Source: Elgaria multicarinata webbii (Eukaryota > Chordata > Lepidosauria > Squamata > Anguidae). Taken from it: a DNA stretch of 64,000 bases. This document shows, piece by piece, positions 53,179-63,744 of this stretch (the stretch's first letter is position 1; the number at the start of each line of letters is the position of its first letter). The stretch covers positions 12,873,501-12,937,500 of the forward strand of contig NC_086192.1 in NCBI RefSeq assembly GCF_023053635.1, read 5' to 3'. A program made the position numbers and the translations under genes. The notes beneath the pieces were generated by a model. The model had not been told where the DNA came from and searched no databases. It worked only from the letters and a program-made list of their open reading frames with translations.

Positions 53179-56100
53179 CTTTCTCAGAAATAGAGAAGTG
53201 ATCACATTTTGTAAGTCCTGCGTCTGGGACAAAGACTCCAGATTAGCAGGGGAAGCAAACGATGAATTTATTATGGCATAAGCTTTCGTGGACTGCACTG
53301 CGTTTCATCAGAGGCTGAAGTGTTATGCTGAGTTACGAGTGTATATACACACACACACATGCTTGTGGAAGCGATTGTAAACAATGAGCTCAGAGGGAGG
53401 CGAAATGCAGAAAGCACAGACAGTGTTAATTGCATTAACACTTAAAAACAGCTGTTATAGATAAACGAATTAAACTTTAGCCTGATTTAAGCCATAGGTG
53501 ATAGAATTGAACGTCTTAATGAATTGCGTTTCAGCTGTCTTCACCATTTGTAATCTCCCTTCAGAGTTCCAGTGTTCAAGGATGGCCATTTTAAGAACAA
53601 TTACAGGGTGTCTGGGAGGTTGGGAAGTCTGTCAAGGACTCCTCTTCCATTACAGCCAAGCAAAGGTGTATATTGAGCAGGGGGTTGGACTCGATGGCCT
53701 TAGAGTCTCCTCCCAACTCTACTATTCTATGATTCTATTTCCCCATCCTTCTCTCTGTGCACATTGTGTATACAGCTGTAATGTGTACACACTCCTAAAA
53801 GAGCACAGGTGGAGTGACCCTATGAAAAGGAGGACAGGGCTCCTGTATCTTTAACAGTTGTATTGAAAAGGAAATTTCAGTAGGTGTCATTTGTATATAC
53901 GGAGAACCTGGTGAAATTTCCTCTTCATCACAATAGTTAAAGCTGCAGGTGCCCTGCCCTCTTTTAAATCGAAGGTGCAAGAGGCACATGGGAGAAGGAA
54001 GATGTTGTGAGAGGGACCCGTGAAAATCTGAGTGCCCAGTAATGCACGTGCAATAAAACGCTCATCTGATGGAGCTCTGAATAAATAAATAAAATCATTC
54101 CCAATCACCGGGCTGGCTGTCCAACATTTCTGGAGAGAATCAGTCTGAGGAAGGCAACTGTATTTCTATGTAAAGGAAGCCTCTAGAATGGATATTTGCC
54201 ATAATTTTGCAGGATTTGCTAGCACATGTGGATATGAGGTTAGGGTGGCTGTTTGGATGTTCTTTAAAGGTTAACATATGTGACAAAAGCTGGCATTTCT
54301 CCTAATTTCCAAAGTGTTTTTTTAAAATCTTGTTTTGAAAGGAAGGCAATTATCATTTCCCATTTATAATTAAGAATTTAGGAAATCCTTCTCTAGTTGA
54401 AAGATTGTTTCCATCTACCTCAGTTCTGTCTAAACCAGTCTTCCCCAACCTGGTGTCCCTTTGCATGTGTTCCTGGCTGGCAGGGTGGATTTGATTTAAA
54501 TCAATTTGATTTAAATCACGATTTAAATCACTACTCAGAAAGACTTGATTTAATCATGTGACCTCCCCCCACCCCCAAAAGTGCACTCTACTCATTGAAT
54601 TTTTTGAAACTTAGCACTTAAGAGGTAAAGGGGTTGATTCTGTGTACATAGATTTGCAAAGGAACAATGGGATTGTGATCCCTGCAGACACATATTCACA
54701 GTTTGGAGAACTGTAAAACCAAGCCTCTGTGATAATAATATCTTCTAGATTGAAAAATTGCCCCATAATCTTACGGAAACCTCTGGAAGAGCATGACATT
54801 GTGAACAGATTAATGGAATTCATTTACCCTAAAATTTAAACATTACATGAATATACAGCCTCATGCTACATAATTAAAAACGATGCTTTAGGGTGGATTC
54901 CTGCATTGAGCAGGGGGTTGGACTCGATGGCCTTGTAGGCCCCTTCCAACTCTGCTATTCTATGATTCTTATTTCGTGATGAATAACCTTTGGACTGTAA
55001 TGCATCTTCAATAGAAAACTACCATTAGATAGATTTTTCCTCAAAAGGCATTTTATTAAAAAAAAATCCAATTTAAATAAAAATCCTGATTTTTTTATTT
55101 TTTAAAAAAACATTGATTTTTATCCACCCTGCTGATTGGGGAATGTTGGGTGTTGTAGTCCCAGTATAACAGAAGGATATGAGGATTAACCCAGAGTTAA
55201 TATGGGATCTGATTTAAGCTCAGCTCAAAGTCTAGTTAAAGTAAGAGGACCAGTGTGGTGTAGTGGCTAGAGTCTTGGACTGGGAGTCAGGCGATCCGGG
55301 TTCTAGGCCCCACTTGGTCATGGAAGCCCACTGGGTGACTTTGGGCCAGTCACAAACTCTCAGCCCAACCTACCTCACAGGGTTGTTGTTGTGAGGATAA
55401 AACAGAGAGGAGGAGGATTATGCATGCCTCCTTGGGTTCCTTGCAGGAAGAAAGGCAGGTTATGAAAGTAATAAATAGCAATAATTAATAATAATACAAA
55501 CATCTTTGCTCGTACATTTGTAGTCTCTCTTCCCCCTCCTGCACTGTTACCCCCATGTCTGAAATATTACACATCCACCATGGTTTCCTTTTATAGAGAC
55601 TAGAATTTCCCTTCGTTTACACTAGGGTGACCATATGAAAAGGAGGACAGGGCTCCTGTATCTTTAACAGGTGCATTGAAAAGGAAATTTCAGCAGGTGT
55701 CATTTGCATGCATGCAGCAGCTGGTGAAACTTCCTCTTCATCACAACAGTTAAAGCTGCCCTCTTTTAAATCTGGTCACTCTAGTATAGCTCCTGCAGCT
55801 TTAACTGTTGTGATGAAGAGGGAATTTCACCAGGTTCCCCATATATACAAATGAGACTTCTGAAATTTCCATTTCCATACAACTGTTAAAGATACAGGAG
55901 ACCTGTCCTCCTTTTCATATGGTCGTCCTAGTTTACACGTTATGTTTAACGGGTCTCTTTGACCCCTCCCTCTGCCAGTTTTTTTAATTTAATTTTATTA
56001 TTATTACTGGAAGTCTATCCCTTGGTAATTGGAGATCTTGCAGTTCTGTCAACAAAGCATAAACCCTTACAGAAGGAGGAAATGATTTGAGTGTGACCTT

Positions 56101-59100
56101 TTAAAACTGTTTATTTAATGCTAACAGCCCGGAGACCTCTAGGAGGAAAAACATGTTTTTGTTATGGGCTGTGAAAATTTCTCAGGCGGTGCTTGCAATT
56201 GGACAGAAAAGCACAAATGGAATAAATATATATATATGTATTTTTAAAGTTGAATAGGGTGACCCTATGAAAAAGAGGACAGGGCTCCTGTATCTTTAAC
56301 AGTTGTATAGAAAAAGGAATTTGAGCAGGTGTGATTTGTATGTATGCAGCACCTGCTGAAATTCCCCTCTTCATTACCACAGTTAAAGCTGCAAGGGCCC
56401 TGCCCTCTTTTGTAGCTAGAGTGACCAGAGACAAAAGAGGGCAGGGCTCCTGCAGCTTTAACTGTGGTGATGAAGAGGGAATTTCAGCAGAGTGCCATTA
56501 CTTACGTAGCTGAAACAGCACCAGGACGGATGTTTCATCAGAGTTAGGGGAACCTCAAGGAATACAGAAGTACAAAAAAATATTTAGAGAAATGTGACAA
56601 GGACTGGGCATGACCAATGGCCATGAAAGGCAGAGTCACGTGGGCAGGTGGAAATCCAAGCAATAGTGGGGTTGTAATGGAGTATCGTAGAGGAGAACAT
56701 GGCTGGCTAATAAATAACAGCACACCATACTGCAACATTTTGTTGCAAATCTTTCTTTTAATAGTCTCAGTGTGTGGTGGTAACCTCTTCTTCTTAGGTG
56801 ATGTAACAACTCAAACCTAGTTTTAAATACCTGTCAGGCTGCAATTAATTTTTTTTTAAAAAAATAATGGTTCTATTCTTGTGATCCAGATTGCTACTTA
56901 AAAGTGCAAATATTAACCAGATATGTGCAGGGGAGTGTTTCTGTTCTGCAAATGTGCAAGGGCAGTAAAAATAATAGTGCTCCTACCTTTAACCACTTAG
57001 TAGTTTAATTAGCTAAAGTTCTAGCGGATTTTATTTCTGATACCCCGCCTTTTAAAAACACTATATTAAAAAATAAATAAATCCCGGACTTACAATGTCA
57101 TTTCAAATACCTTTAAAAAAAGGACCATCAACTCATGAATTTAAAATGGCAATAAAACCATCACAGAGCATTAGAAGCCTAGGAAAGTGGTGCTAATTGC
57201 CTAAAAGCAATTAGATCTGGTGCCAGGGGGAGGGAGGGAATTCCATAGATCAGGTGGTACTACATTTCCGTGCCATGCTCTTCGCTTCAGAAAGCAGAGT
57301 TCCTCCAGTTAAGAGGTAGGCAGATTTCATGTTCTTAAATGGTCCTACGCCATTTAAGGACATCAGAAGTGCCCTGACGCTGGATCACACAGTCTCCAAA
57401 CAGCCGTCGGCCAGGGACTAACAAGGCAGGACATGGTGCAACAGCACCCTCCCACCCATGTTCCCCAGCAACTGGTGCACACAGGCTTACTGCCTCGAAT
57501 ACAGGAGATAGCAAACAGAGGCCACTTTGGGAACCACTGCTTTAGAACAATTCTTGTGGATTTAGAATTACGCTTTGATTTGCATCAGCACTATTAACCT
57601 TGTAATTGACTATATCCTTTTTGGGGGTCCTTTTGTTCTGGCTTGATATTTCGGCTGAGGGTTTTCCTTCCCCTTGTTTTCTTTGCTAGAAAACAGAACG
57701 GGGGCTACCCACCCACCCGCCTGCCTGCCCTCCTGGCCTACGTGCTGCCATAAGGAGGAAGCAGCAGCCAGGCACCTCTCCATCGTGCCTGGCTCCAGCT
57801 CCAGCTGAGAGCCCCCTCCCTCCTGCTACCTACTGTCTCTGCAGAGGCCACCAGTGAGGGAGGAAGCAGCAGCCAGGCACCTCTCCATCGTGCCTGGGTC
57901 CAGCTCCAGCTGAGAGCCCCCTCCCTCCTGCTACCTACTGTCTCTGCAGAGGCCACCAGTGAGGGAGGAAGCAGCAGCCAGGCACCTCTCCATCGTGCCT
58001 GGGTCCAGCTCCAGCTGAGAGCCCCCTCCCTCCTGCTACCTACTGTCTCTGCAGAGGCCACCAGTGAGGGAGGAAGCAGCAGCCAGGCACCTCTCCATCG
58101 TGCCTGGGTCCAGTTCCAGCTGAGAGCCCCCTCCCTCCTGCTGTCACCTGTAACTGCTGAACTTTACAACGAAGATTGTAGTGCCTGAGTTTGCTTTCCT
58201 TTCCCCCCTCCTCCTCCTCCCTCCCAATCCCCTTTCCTTTTGTCTCATGTCTTTTAGATTGTAAGCCTGTGGGCAGGGACTGTCAAGAAATACTTTTGTA
58301 AGCCGCCGTGAGAGCCTTTTTTGGCTGAATGGCGGCATAAAAATCCTTAAATAAATAAAAATAAACTTCACCTCTGTGGCGATACATAGCTTCATCGCAC
58401 CAGGGTTATACTGTACAATCACTGCGAATTGCGTGCAAAGGACTCCGAAGTTTTTCAGTTTATAATCTGTTTTGACTGTGAAGCACTCCCAGGCATCCTG
58501 CTTTAATTGTGCTATAAAGCCAAAAGACTCGACCTATTTTACTACCTCTTTAGGAGCGAATCTTTTGTTGTTCTCCGAGTGGCCACTGGGGGCGCAGGAG
58601 GAGGATTTGATATGTTTAAAGTACAAATTAAACAAATGCTTACATCTGTGTAAGTTTTAAAGATAAAGGCATCAAAATTGGCACAGTAATAGATATTAAG
58701 GAGGGCTTTCAGCATACCAAATTTGAATAGGATTGGGTCATCTGTTGATTTTTTACATTTCCCTGCTTAAACCCTTTTCCTGGTATGCAAAGGATCTTAG
58801 GAGCTCCGCCGCCCGGGGTGTAATTTAGCTAACAACAACGACAGCTTTATGCTATGGGGATAATTTGAGGGAAACGGATACGTGGGATGAAGCCCTATAT
58901 CAGTGGTTCCCAAAGTGGGCGATACTGCCCCCTTGGGCTGGGTGGGATTGCATAGGGGGGCGTTAAGAGGCAGGGGGGGCGCTCGAGGTGGTCTTTTCCG
59001 TACCAGGAGTTTTGGTTACAGAATTTCTGATCGCTATCCTGCGCTACGGAGAGTGGTTCAGAAGTTCCCGGTTGCATTTCCAACATCATATTTGGTGGAA

Positions 59101-62100
59101 TGTGGTTTTAGGGTGGTCTGCCTACTTCTCTCCAAGCAAAGAAATCGACTCGAGATTACTAAACATGGTGATTTAAGACTCATGTTAAGTGACCTTAAAT
59201 CAGACATCCCTTCCTAAAGCCCATCCATCACATTACGAATTTACAGAATAGCGAGGTACTCTACCCTAGTTACTAAATATATCTAATATTCTTGCTAAAT
59301 GACTATCAGACTTTGAAAAGAGGATATCCCTGGATCAAGTTCATCAATTACGTTTAATTGAATAAATTAAAAAATGCAACTGGATTTTGAATAAATATTC
59401 AATTAATTGTTCCTGTTTTGAATTTTATTGTTGTTATCTTCCTTAGTGGGTCGTTGAAAACCGCTATTCTGAATAGTGATTTTTATAGTGTAGGGCAGGG
59501 GGCGCTGGGCATGAGTTTGTGGAACCAAGGGGGCGGTGACCTGAAAAAGTTTGGGAACCACTGCCCTATATCATACTTTTTGGGGTCCTGTTGTTTTGGC
59601 TTGATGTATTGGCTGAGGGTCTTCCCTCCCCTTGTCTTCTTTGCTAGAAAATAGACCGGGGGCTACGCACCCGCCTGCCTGCCCTCCTGGCTTACGTGCT
59701 GCCATAAACTTCACCTCTGTGGTGATACAATCTGTTGTGCCTTGATTAGAGCAATGGCTTGTCATAACCTTGTTCCCATGGAGGATGTTTGCTTACAGCA
59801 CAGAGGAAATGAACTTGAAGCAATCTCCAGCCAGTAATTTAATGAACCTTTTCCCCATATCTAGCGAGTGCTTGGCCGATGGCCAGGCCACTAAGTCAGG
59901 AAGGGCGATTCCAAAGCCTCTACTTCGATTACACCTTTCCCACTGATCTTCTGCCTCCCCGCCACGATCGCCAATTCATTCAAGCTGATCATCTCTTGAT
60001 CGAACGCATGCAAGGATCGAAACCAAGGGTGCATTTGATCCTCTGAAAAAGAAAGGCTAAGCCAAAATCCGTAAAGGAGGAGAAACGAAAATTCCTCAGG
60101 AAAAACCAGACTTCTGTCCGCCTGAAATGTGGCAGGGATGTCTGAGAATTCCACAGTGGAATTAAATGAATTTGGATTTTTATGAATCCAACCTGTGGAA
60201 CGGCTTTTTCCAGAGTCACACAGATTCCGCAAACTTTTGCAGCAAACTCTTGATGTGTGTTTTTACTTTCCAGAATATTACACAAATCTAGTTGCAGAAA
60301 ATGACGTAAAATAAAAAATGCCAGTTGAAAATGTGCCTTTCCCCTATAGGCTGAAGCAGGAAAATGCACATTTGGGGCTGGATTTGCACATTTGGGGGGG
60401 GGATTTGCACATTTTCACAAATGCGGAATTTGTGAAAATTTGGGAACTTGGGAAAGAACACCAATACTCTCAATGTGCAGATGGAATGAAAGACACCTGA
60501 CAATCTGCAAAATGCAGACGGAACGGGTTTTTATAAAACCTGTATATCTGTAAATGAGGGGCCCTACGAGAAGGTCCTGGGTTCAATTCTCAACGTTTCC
60601 AAGTAGGGGCTGGTAAAGACCCCCCATTGGAAATCCTGGAGAGCTACTCTCAGTCAGTGTAGGCTGATGGGCAAATAGTCTAGTTTGGCATAGGACAGCG
60701 CCCTATGTTCTATTACTGGCTTTGCTTGGGTTGGAATAGCCCAAATCCGCTGAGTACATTTCTGAAACCCAGAGCGGATTCACTGCACCACTGACATCGG
60801 AACTACCAGCCTCTACCAGTTACCAGAACTTTTTTCTGGTAACTGTCCCCTTGGTTCCACAAACTCATGCCCGGTGCCCCCTGCGCGCGGCCCCTTTAAA
60901 TGGGAAGCACCCACCGCAGGCTTGCCGAGGGAGGGCGGGAGGGAAGGAAAAGAGAGCAAACGCCTCCGTTTTGCAGCCGGCATGGCGGGGCACACCAAGC
61001 AGGGTATGTCTCTTCATTAGCGTTTTGGTGCTTTTGAAACATTTCAATTCACCGTTAAAAGGACTCTTCTTAAACGGTATTAATACATGATTGCTTGGGA
61101 CCAAACTACCTTCTCCCATAAAAAATATCCCTGGGTTTTAAGACCTTCTGGAGAGGCGCTTCTCGGAAAAGACCACCTCAAGTGCCCCCTGCCTCTTAAT
61201 GCCCCCTTGCTGCCTCCTTGCCTCTTAACACCCCCTATGCAATCCCACCGCCCCCAAGGGGACACTACTGCCCACTTTGGGAGCCTATGGTTTAGTTCCC
61301 CTCCCCTGCCAGTAAACCGCTGTGTCCTATCAAAGGAGTCAGTGAACTACTGCCTTGACATCCTCACTATTCTAAAATAAGAATTCTCTGTCTGTCCTGG
61401 TTGTTTCTTCTAAAAAGAAAAATGTTGACCCTGGCCTTCAGCTTCTCTCTCCCAACCCTCTTTCGTTTACATTCTTCCTTGCTCTTTCTTCTGCCTTTTG
61501 AGCTGGGAGAAGAAAAAAAGATTTATTTATTTATTTATTTATTTTAAAAATCCTGTTTCCGGTGAGACAAATGTCTTTTGGTCTCTGCGGCCTTCTTCCC
61601 ACAGTCGGGGTTCTTTTCCGTGCTTTACGTCCGAGCCAGGAGCTTTGAAGCGAAACCTCTGCATGACGGCTCCCGCTATTTTAACATATTCTTATTATTG
61701 CTTACTGGCAGAGTGCAGGGGTTGTGTCCGCGACGCTGGAGGAGCCTCCGCTTTTGCAGTGAGCTGCCACACGCATGAGGACAGGCGTGGTCGTGACACA
61801 CGTGCACACACCGATGTTGTAGTTCAATGTACACGGAGGGCAGTGGAGGCTGGGGGTTCCGATGTCAGGGGTGTGTGAATCCACTCCGGGTTTCAGTCTG
61901 AACCAGCCAGAATTCTAAAGGAGCTGGGGATGGGGGATACTTGGCTCAGCAATACTACAAACGAGAAGGATCTTGGAATTGTTGTAGATCGCAAGCTGAA
62001 TATGAGCCTACAGTGCGATATGGCTGCAAGAAAGGCCAATGCTATTTGGGGCTGCATTCATAGAAGTATAGCTTCCAAATCGCGTGAGGTCCTGGTTCCT

Positions 62101-63744
62101 CTCTATTCGGCCCTGGTTAGGCCTCAGTTTGAGTATTGAGTCCAGTTCTGGGCTCCACAATTCAAGAAGGACGCAGACAAGCTGGAGCGTGTTCAGAGGA
62201 GGGCAATCAGGATGATCAGGGGTCTGGAAACAAAGCCCTATGAAGAGAGACTGAAAGAACTGGGCATGTTGAGCCTGGAGAAGAGAAGATTGAGGGGAGA
62301 CATGATAGTACTCTTCAAATACTTAAAAGGTTGTCACACAAAGGAGGGCCAGGATCTTTTCTTGATCCTCCCATAGTGCAGGACATGGAATAACGGTCTC
62401 AAGTTAAAGGAAGACAGATTCTAGCTGGACATCAGGAAAAACTTCCTGACTGTTAGAGCAGTACGACAATGGAACCAGTGACCTAGGGAGGTTGTGGGCT
62501 CTCCCACACTAGAGGCCTTCAAGAGGCAGCTGGACAGCCATCTGTCAGGGATGCTTTAGGGTGGATTCCTGCATTGAGCAGGGGGTTGGACTCGATGGCT
62601 TTATAGGTCCCTTCCAACTCTGCTATTCTATGATTCTATGAAACCCGGAGCAGATTTGCCACCCCACTGACATCGGAGGCACCAGACTCCGCTGGGAGAT
62701 GCTGTAGCTCAATGGCATTGCAGCTGTTTTCCATGCAGAAGATCCCCGATTCAATCCCTGGCATCTCCAGGAACTATTATTTACTTACTTAATGTATTTA
62801 TTTTATCCCCCTCCTGAGCCCGGAGCAGCGTACAATCAGTCAGTAAACAAGACAACCCCCCCCCCACCCGCAGGCTTATAATCTAATGAAGGCGTGGCAC
62901 ACAAGGAAATAGCAAAAGGGAGGGAAGAGGAAAGCAGCGTTTCAGCAGGGCCGATGGAATGGCCCTGCATACCGTCTCATCTCCTGGGGGGCCAACTGGA
63001 TCAGGCCCTGATGTTCCCTTATGTTCATTCAGTAGCTTGCATTTTGGGGGAATCTGTATGTCGTGTTTCTCAGAAAGCTCCTGCTTTCAATGGGAGACAA
63101 ATGATGAGACCTGCTAAGTAAGCCACAAAGCTTTTATTAAGCAGCAAACATCTCTTCTACCTGAAGGGAGTCTAACCTCTTGGAAACGTCCCCCTAGGCA
63201 AAACTATGCAAACTAAGTGAGACAATTGTCTGACCAAGGCGAACAAGAAGCCCCTTCCCAAACGCCTGTAATTTCAGAGAGCCTGGTGCGGAGGCAGGTT
63301 CTGGTACAATCTTTGTCGGATGAACTTTCTCACTCCTTCCTTCCGCTCTCAGTGTTTGAGCTTCCGACGGACCCTAGCATCAGCTAGCTTGTCGGGATGC
63401 TCACCTCTGGAAGAAAGCTCACTTCCCACCGAGTGTGTAGGATTTGGCCTTGAGGAGATAAGCTCTGGAGAGGGCTGACTCCCAGCTGGGGAATCACCCG
63501 TGAGAGCTTCCTCCCCCACTGGTACAGGCTGGCTGGTGTCTGGTGCTCCTCCTCTAGGTCCGAATCTGGTTCTGATTGATTACCTGAAACACCTCCCAAA
63601 ACAGGAGCAGTCGGGTTAGACATGACACTGTAATTCTCTACTGACACAAATACCCTAATGTGTACTTTTCTCTCTCTCTCTTTCCAGTACAGGCAGCAGT
63701 GACCCTTACTGTATTGTGAAAATTGACAATGAAGCCATCATCAG
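50543..63744 (+). CDS. RASA4: RASA4 (CAPRI), first two coding exons, partial at the 3' end
   Basis: Coding exons are 50543-50607 and 63688-63744, split by a 13,080-base intron. The first gives 21 codons plus two bases ([17 protein letters not shown]), donor ACAT|GTAAGT. The second, after TTTCCAG, completes the Ile codon and gives [19 protein letters not shown], donor ATCAG|GTAAGT. The joined 40 residues are the start of the first C2 domain, including the GSSDPYC calcium-binding loop. They match RASA4 ([21 protein letters not shown]) better than RASAL1, which reads VVEGRALPAKDVSG there. Known role: a calcium-triggered Ras GTPase-activating protein with two C2 domains, a GAP domain and a PH-Btk module, recruited from cytosol to plasma membrane. 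The remaining exons lie downstream of the window. Confidence 0.93.
50898..51206. mobile_element. Palindromic MITE dimer (GGGTGACC family)
   Basis: TA-bounded; the loop segment (CTGCTCACTCTAGTATAGC) lies opposite in orientation to that of the 11868 and 30508 copies. Confidence 0.9.
51388..51505. mobile_element. Palindromic MITE (GACTACNNCTNCCA type)
   Basis: CCCAGCCTAGATATTTTGGA and ACATCTGGAGGGCACCAGG form inverted ends. Confidence 0.6.
52520..52640. mobile_element. Palindromic MITE (GACTACNNCTNCCA type)
   Basis: TTGCAACTCCCATCACCCAC and TGATGGGAGCTGTAGTAGAC halves. It supplies part of a 176-codon open frame (52438-52968) that is otherwise unrecognised. Confidence 0.6.
53109..53177. repeat. 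(TC)n(AC)n microsatellite
   Basis: A CT run of about 10 units then about 23 AC units. Confidence 0.97.
53236..53325 (+). repeat. SINE-like repeat (CTTTCGTGGACT family)
   Basis: GGCATAAGCTTTCGTGGACT and TTTCATCAGAGGCTGAAG; related to 30136-30285. Confidence 0.55.
53667..53738 (+). mobile_element. CR1 tail
   Basis: GAGCAGGGGGTTGGACTCGA to CTATTCTATGATTCTAT. Confidence 0.88.
53812..53970. mobile_element. MITE monomer (GGGTGACC family)
   Basis: Left half only: outer end GAGTGACCCTATGAAAAGG to the inner end GCCCTCTTTTAAATC. Ends where an inner terminus would be. Confidence 0.82.
54481..55131. mobile_element. DNA transposon with CAGGGTGGAT ends, nested in a MITE and carrying CR1
   Basis: CAGGGTGGATTTGATTTAAA opens it and TTGATTTTTATCCACCCTG closes it. 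Flanks are CTGGCTGG (54473-54480) and CTGATTGG (55132-55139), a 6/8 match fitting an old 8-bp hAT target duplication. The MITE it interrupts is split into 54437-54480 and 55132-55165. Confidence 0.8.
54883..54968 (+). mobile_element. CR1 tail inside the CAGGGTGGAT transposon
   Basis: GATGCTTTAGGGTGGATTCC to CTATTCTATGATTCTT. Confidence 0.88.
55246..55495 (+). mobile_element. tRNA-derived SINE (MIR/CORE-like), near full length
   Basis: Box A region GTGTGGTGTAGTGGCTAGAG, box B GGGTTCTAGGCCCCA, core TGGGTGACTTTGGGCCAGTC, then CACAGGGTTGTTGTTGTGAG and an (AATA)-rich tail. Confidence 0.82.
55623..55930. mobile_element. Palindromic MITE dimer (GGGTGACC family)
   Basis: TA-bounded, same loop orientation as 50898-51206. 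Confidence 0.9.
56255..56490. mobile_element. Palindromic MITE, about one and a half monomers
   Basis: The first monomer is complete with a longer inner end (GCCCTGCCCTCTTTTGTAGC); the second stops at AATTTCAGCAG. Confidence 0.85.
57356..57515 (-). mobile_element. CR1 LINE fragment (second subfamily)
   Basis: GGACATGGTGCAACAGCACC and CCAGCAACTGGTGCACACAG as at 49113-49470. Confidence 0.78.
57618..57753 (+). repeat. Left copy of a local duplicate (see 59578-59703)
   Basis: Shares TTCTTTGCTAGAAAA, CGGGGGCTAC, CCGCCTGCCTGCCCTCCTGG and ACGTGCTGCCATAA with the right copy. It continues after the insertion at 58360 (AAACTTCACCTCTGTGG). Confidence 0.85.
57754..58140 (-). repeat. Minisatellite, four 105-bp units (35 codons, open on minus strand)
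   Basis: Units are nearly identical. The minus strand reads an uninterrupted 35-residue repeat ([20 protein letters not shown], then [15 protein letters not shown]). The period is a multiple of three, so openness follows from one open unit. No transcript evidence. Confidence 0.92.
57754..58359. mobile_element. VNTR-bearing retroposon insertion
   Basis: It begins with four 105-bp units (starts 57754, 57859, 57964, 58069), then a pyrimidine-rich run, then an L2-like 3' end (AGATTGTAAGCCTGTGGGCA, CCGCCGTGAGAGCC) and an (AAAT)n tail. The bordering ATAA is duplicated. The unoccupied site is visible at 59700-59712. Confidence 0.75.
58901..59563 (+). mobile_element. hAT element retaining a transposase C-terminal fragment, perfect 8-bp TSD
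   Basis: It starts CAGTGGTTCCCAAAGTGG and ends TTGGGAACCACTG; CCCTATAT flanks it on both sides (58893-58900 and 59564-59571). The interior, about 59070-59216, encodes [20 protein letters not shown], then [16 protein letters not shown], the C-terminal dimerisation block of ZBED/SCAND3-like hAT transposases. Most of the transposase is missing, so this is an internally deleted derivative. Confidence 0.9.
59578..59745 (+). repeat. Right copy of the local duplicate (empty site)
   Basis: Contains GTGCTGCCATAAACTTCACC without the 0.6-kb insertion present at 57754-58359. Confidence 0.85.
60555..60823 (+). repeat. tRNA-SINE remnant and MITE right end
   Basis: GGTCCTGGGTTCAATTCTCA and GGAAATCCTGGAGAGCTACT are tRNA-SINE parts; ACTGACATCGGAACTACCAG is the right end of the CAGTGGAGGCTGG MITE. 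Confidence 0.55.
60841..61289 (-). mobile_element. hAT element of the same family, truncated
   Basis: The reverse complement matches the 474-1030 element across most of its length (shared CTTGGTTCCACAAACTCATG and GGACCAAACTACC segments). The terminal repeats are lost or degraded and no TSD is seen. Confidence 0.75.
61841..62694. mobile_element. CAGTGGAGGCTGG MITE split by a CR1
   Basis: The left end CAGTGGAGGCTGGGGGTTCC (61841) and right end GACATCGGAGGCACCAGACT (to 62694) are inverted repeats of each other. A CR1 occupies about 61923-62641. Confidence 0.8.
61923..62641 (+). mobile_element. CR1 LINE, longest copy in the window
   Basis: Reads [40 protein letters not shown] and [13 protein letters not shown], then after a stop [20 protein letters not shown], ending in the ATTCTATGATTCTATGA tail. 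This is the C-terminal part of CR1 ORF2 with at least one stop. Confidence 0.93.
62701..62870 (+). repeat. tRNA-SINE remnant and LINE tail
   Basis: GCTGTAGCTCAATGGCATTG, CCGATTCAATCCCTGGCATC (boxes A and B), then a reverse LINE tail (CCTGAGCCCGGAGCAGCGTA). Confidence 0.6.
63688..63744 (+). CDS. RASA4: RASA4 coding exon 2 (C2A calcium loop)
   Basis: A TCTCTC-rich pyrimidine tract and TTTCCAG precede it, and GTAAGT follows. It encodes [19 protein letters not shown], the first calcium-binding loop of C2A. The Asp in SSDPYC is a calcium ligand in this family. Confidence 0.94.

Larger units (their letters stand above)
50608..63687 (+). other. RASA4 intron 1 (13.08 kb)
   Basis: No alternative RASA4 exon was recognised inside. 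It is filled with MITEs, CR1 pieces, SINEs and hAT copies listed separately. 51505-52520, 55931-56254, 56491-57355, 59750-60550 and 61290-61840 show no clear gene or strong repeat. Confidence 0.7.

Noticed and set aside
63688-63744. RASAL1 rather than RASA4
   Set aside because: The residues [12 protein letters not shown] and the first exon [13 protein letters not shown] fit RASA4; RASAL1 differs at several of these sites. Only 40 residues are available, so a small doubt remains.
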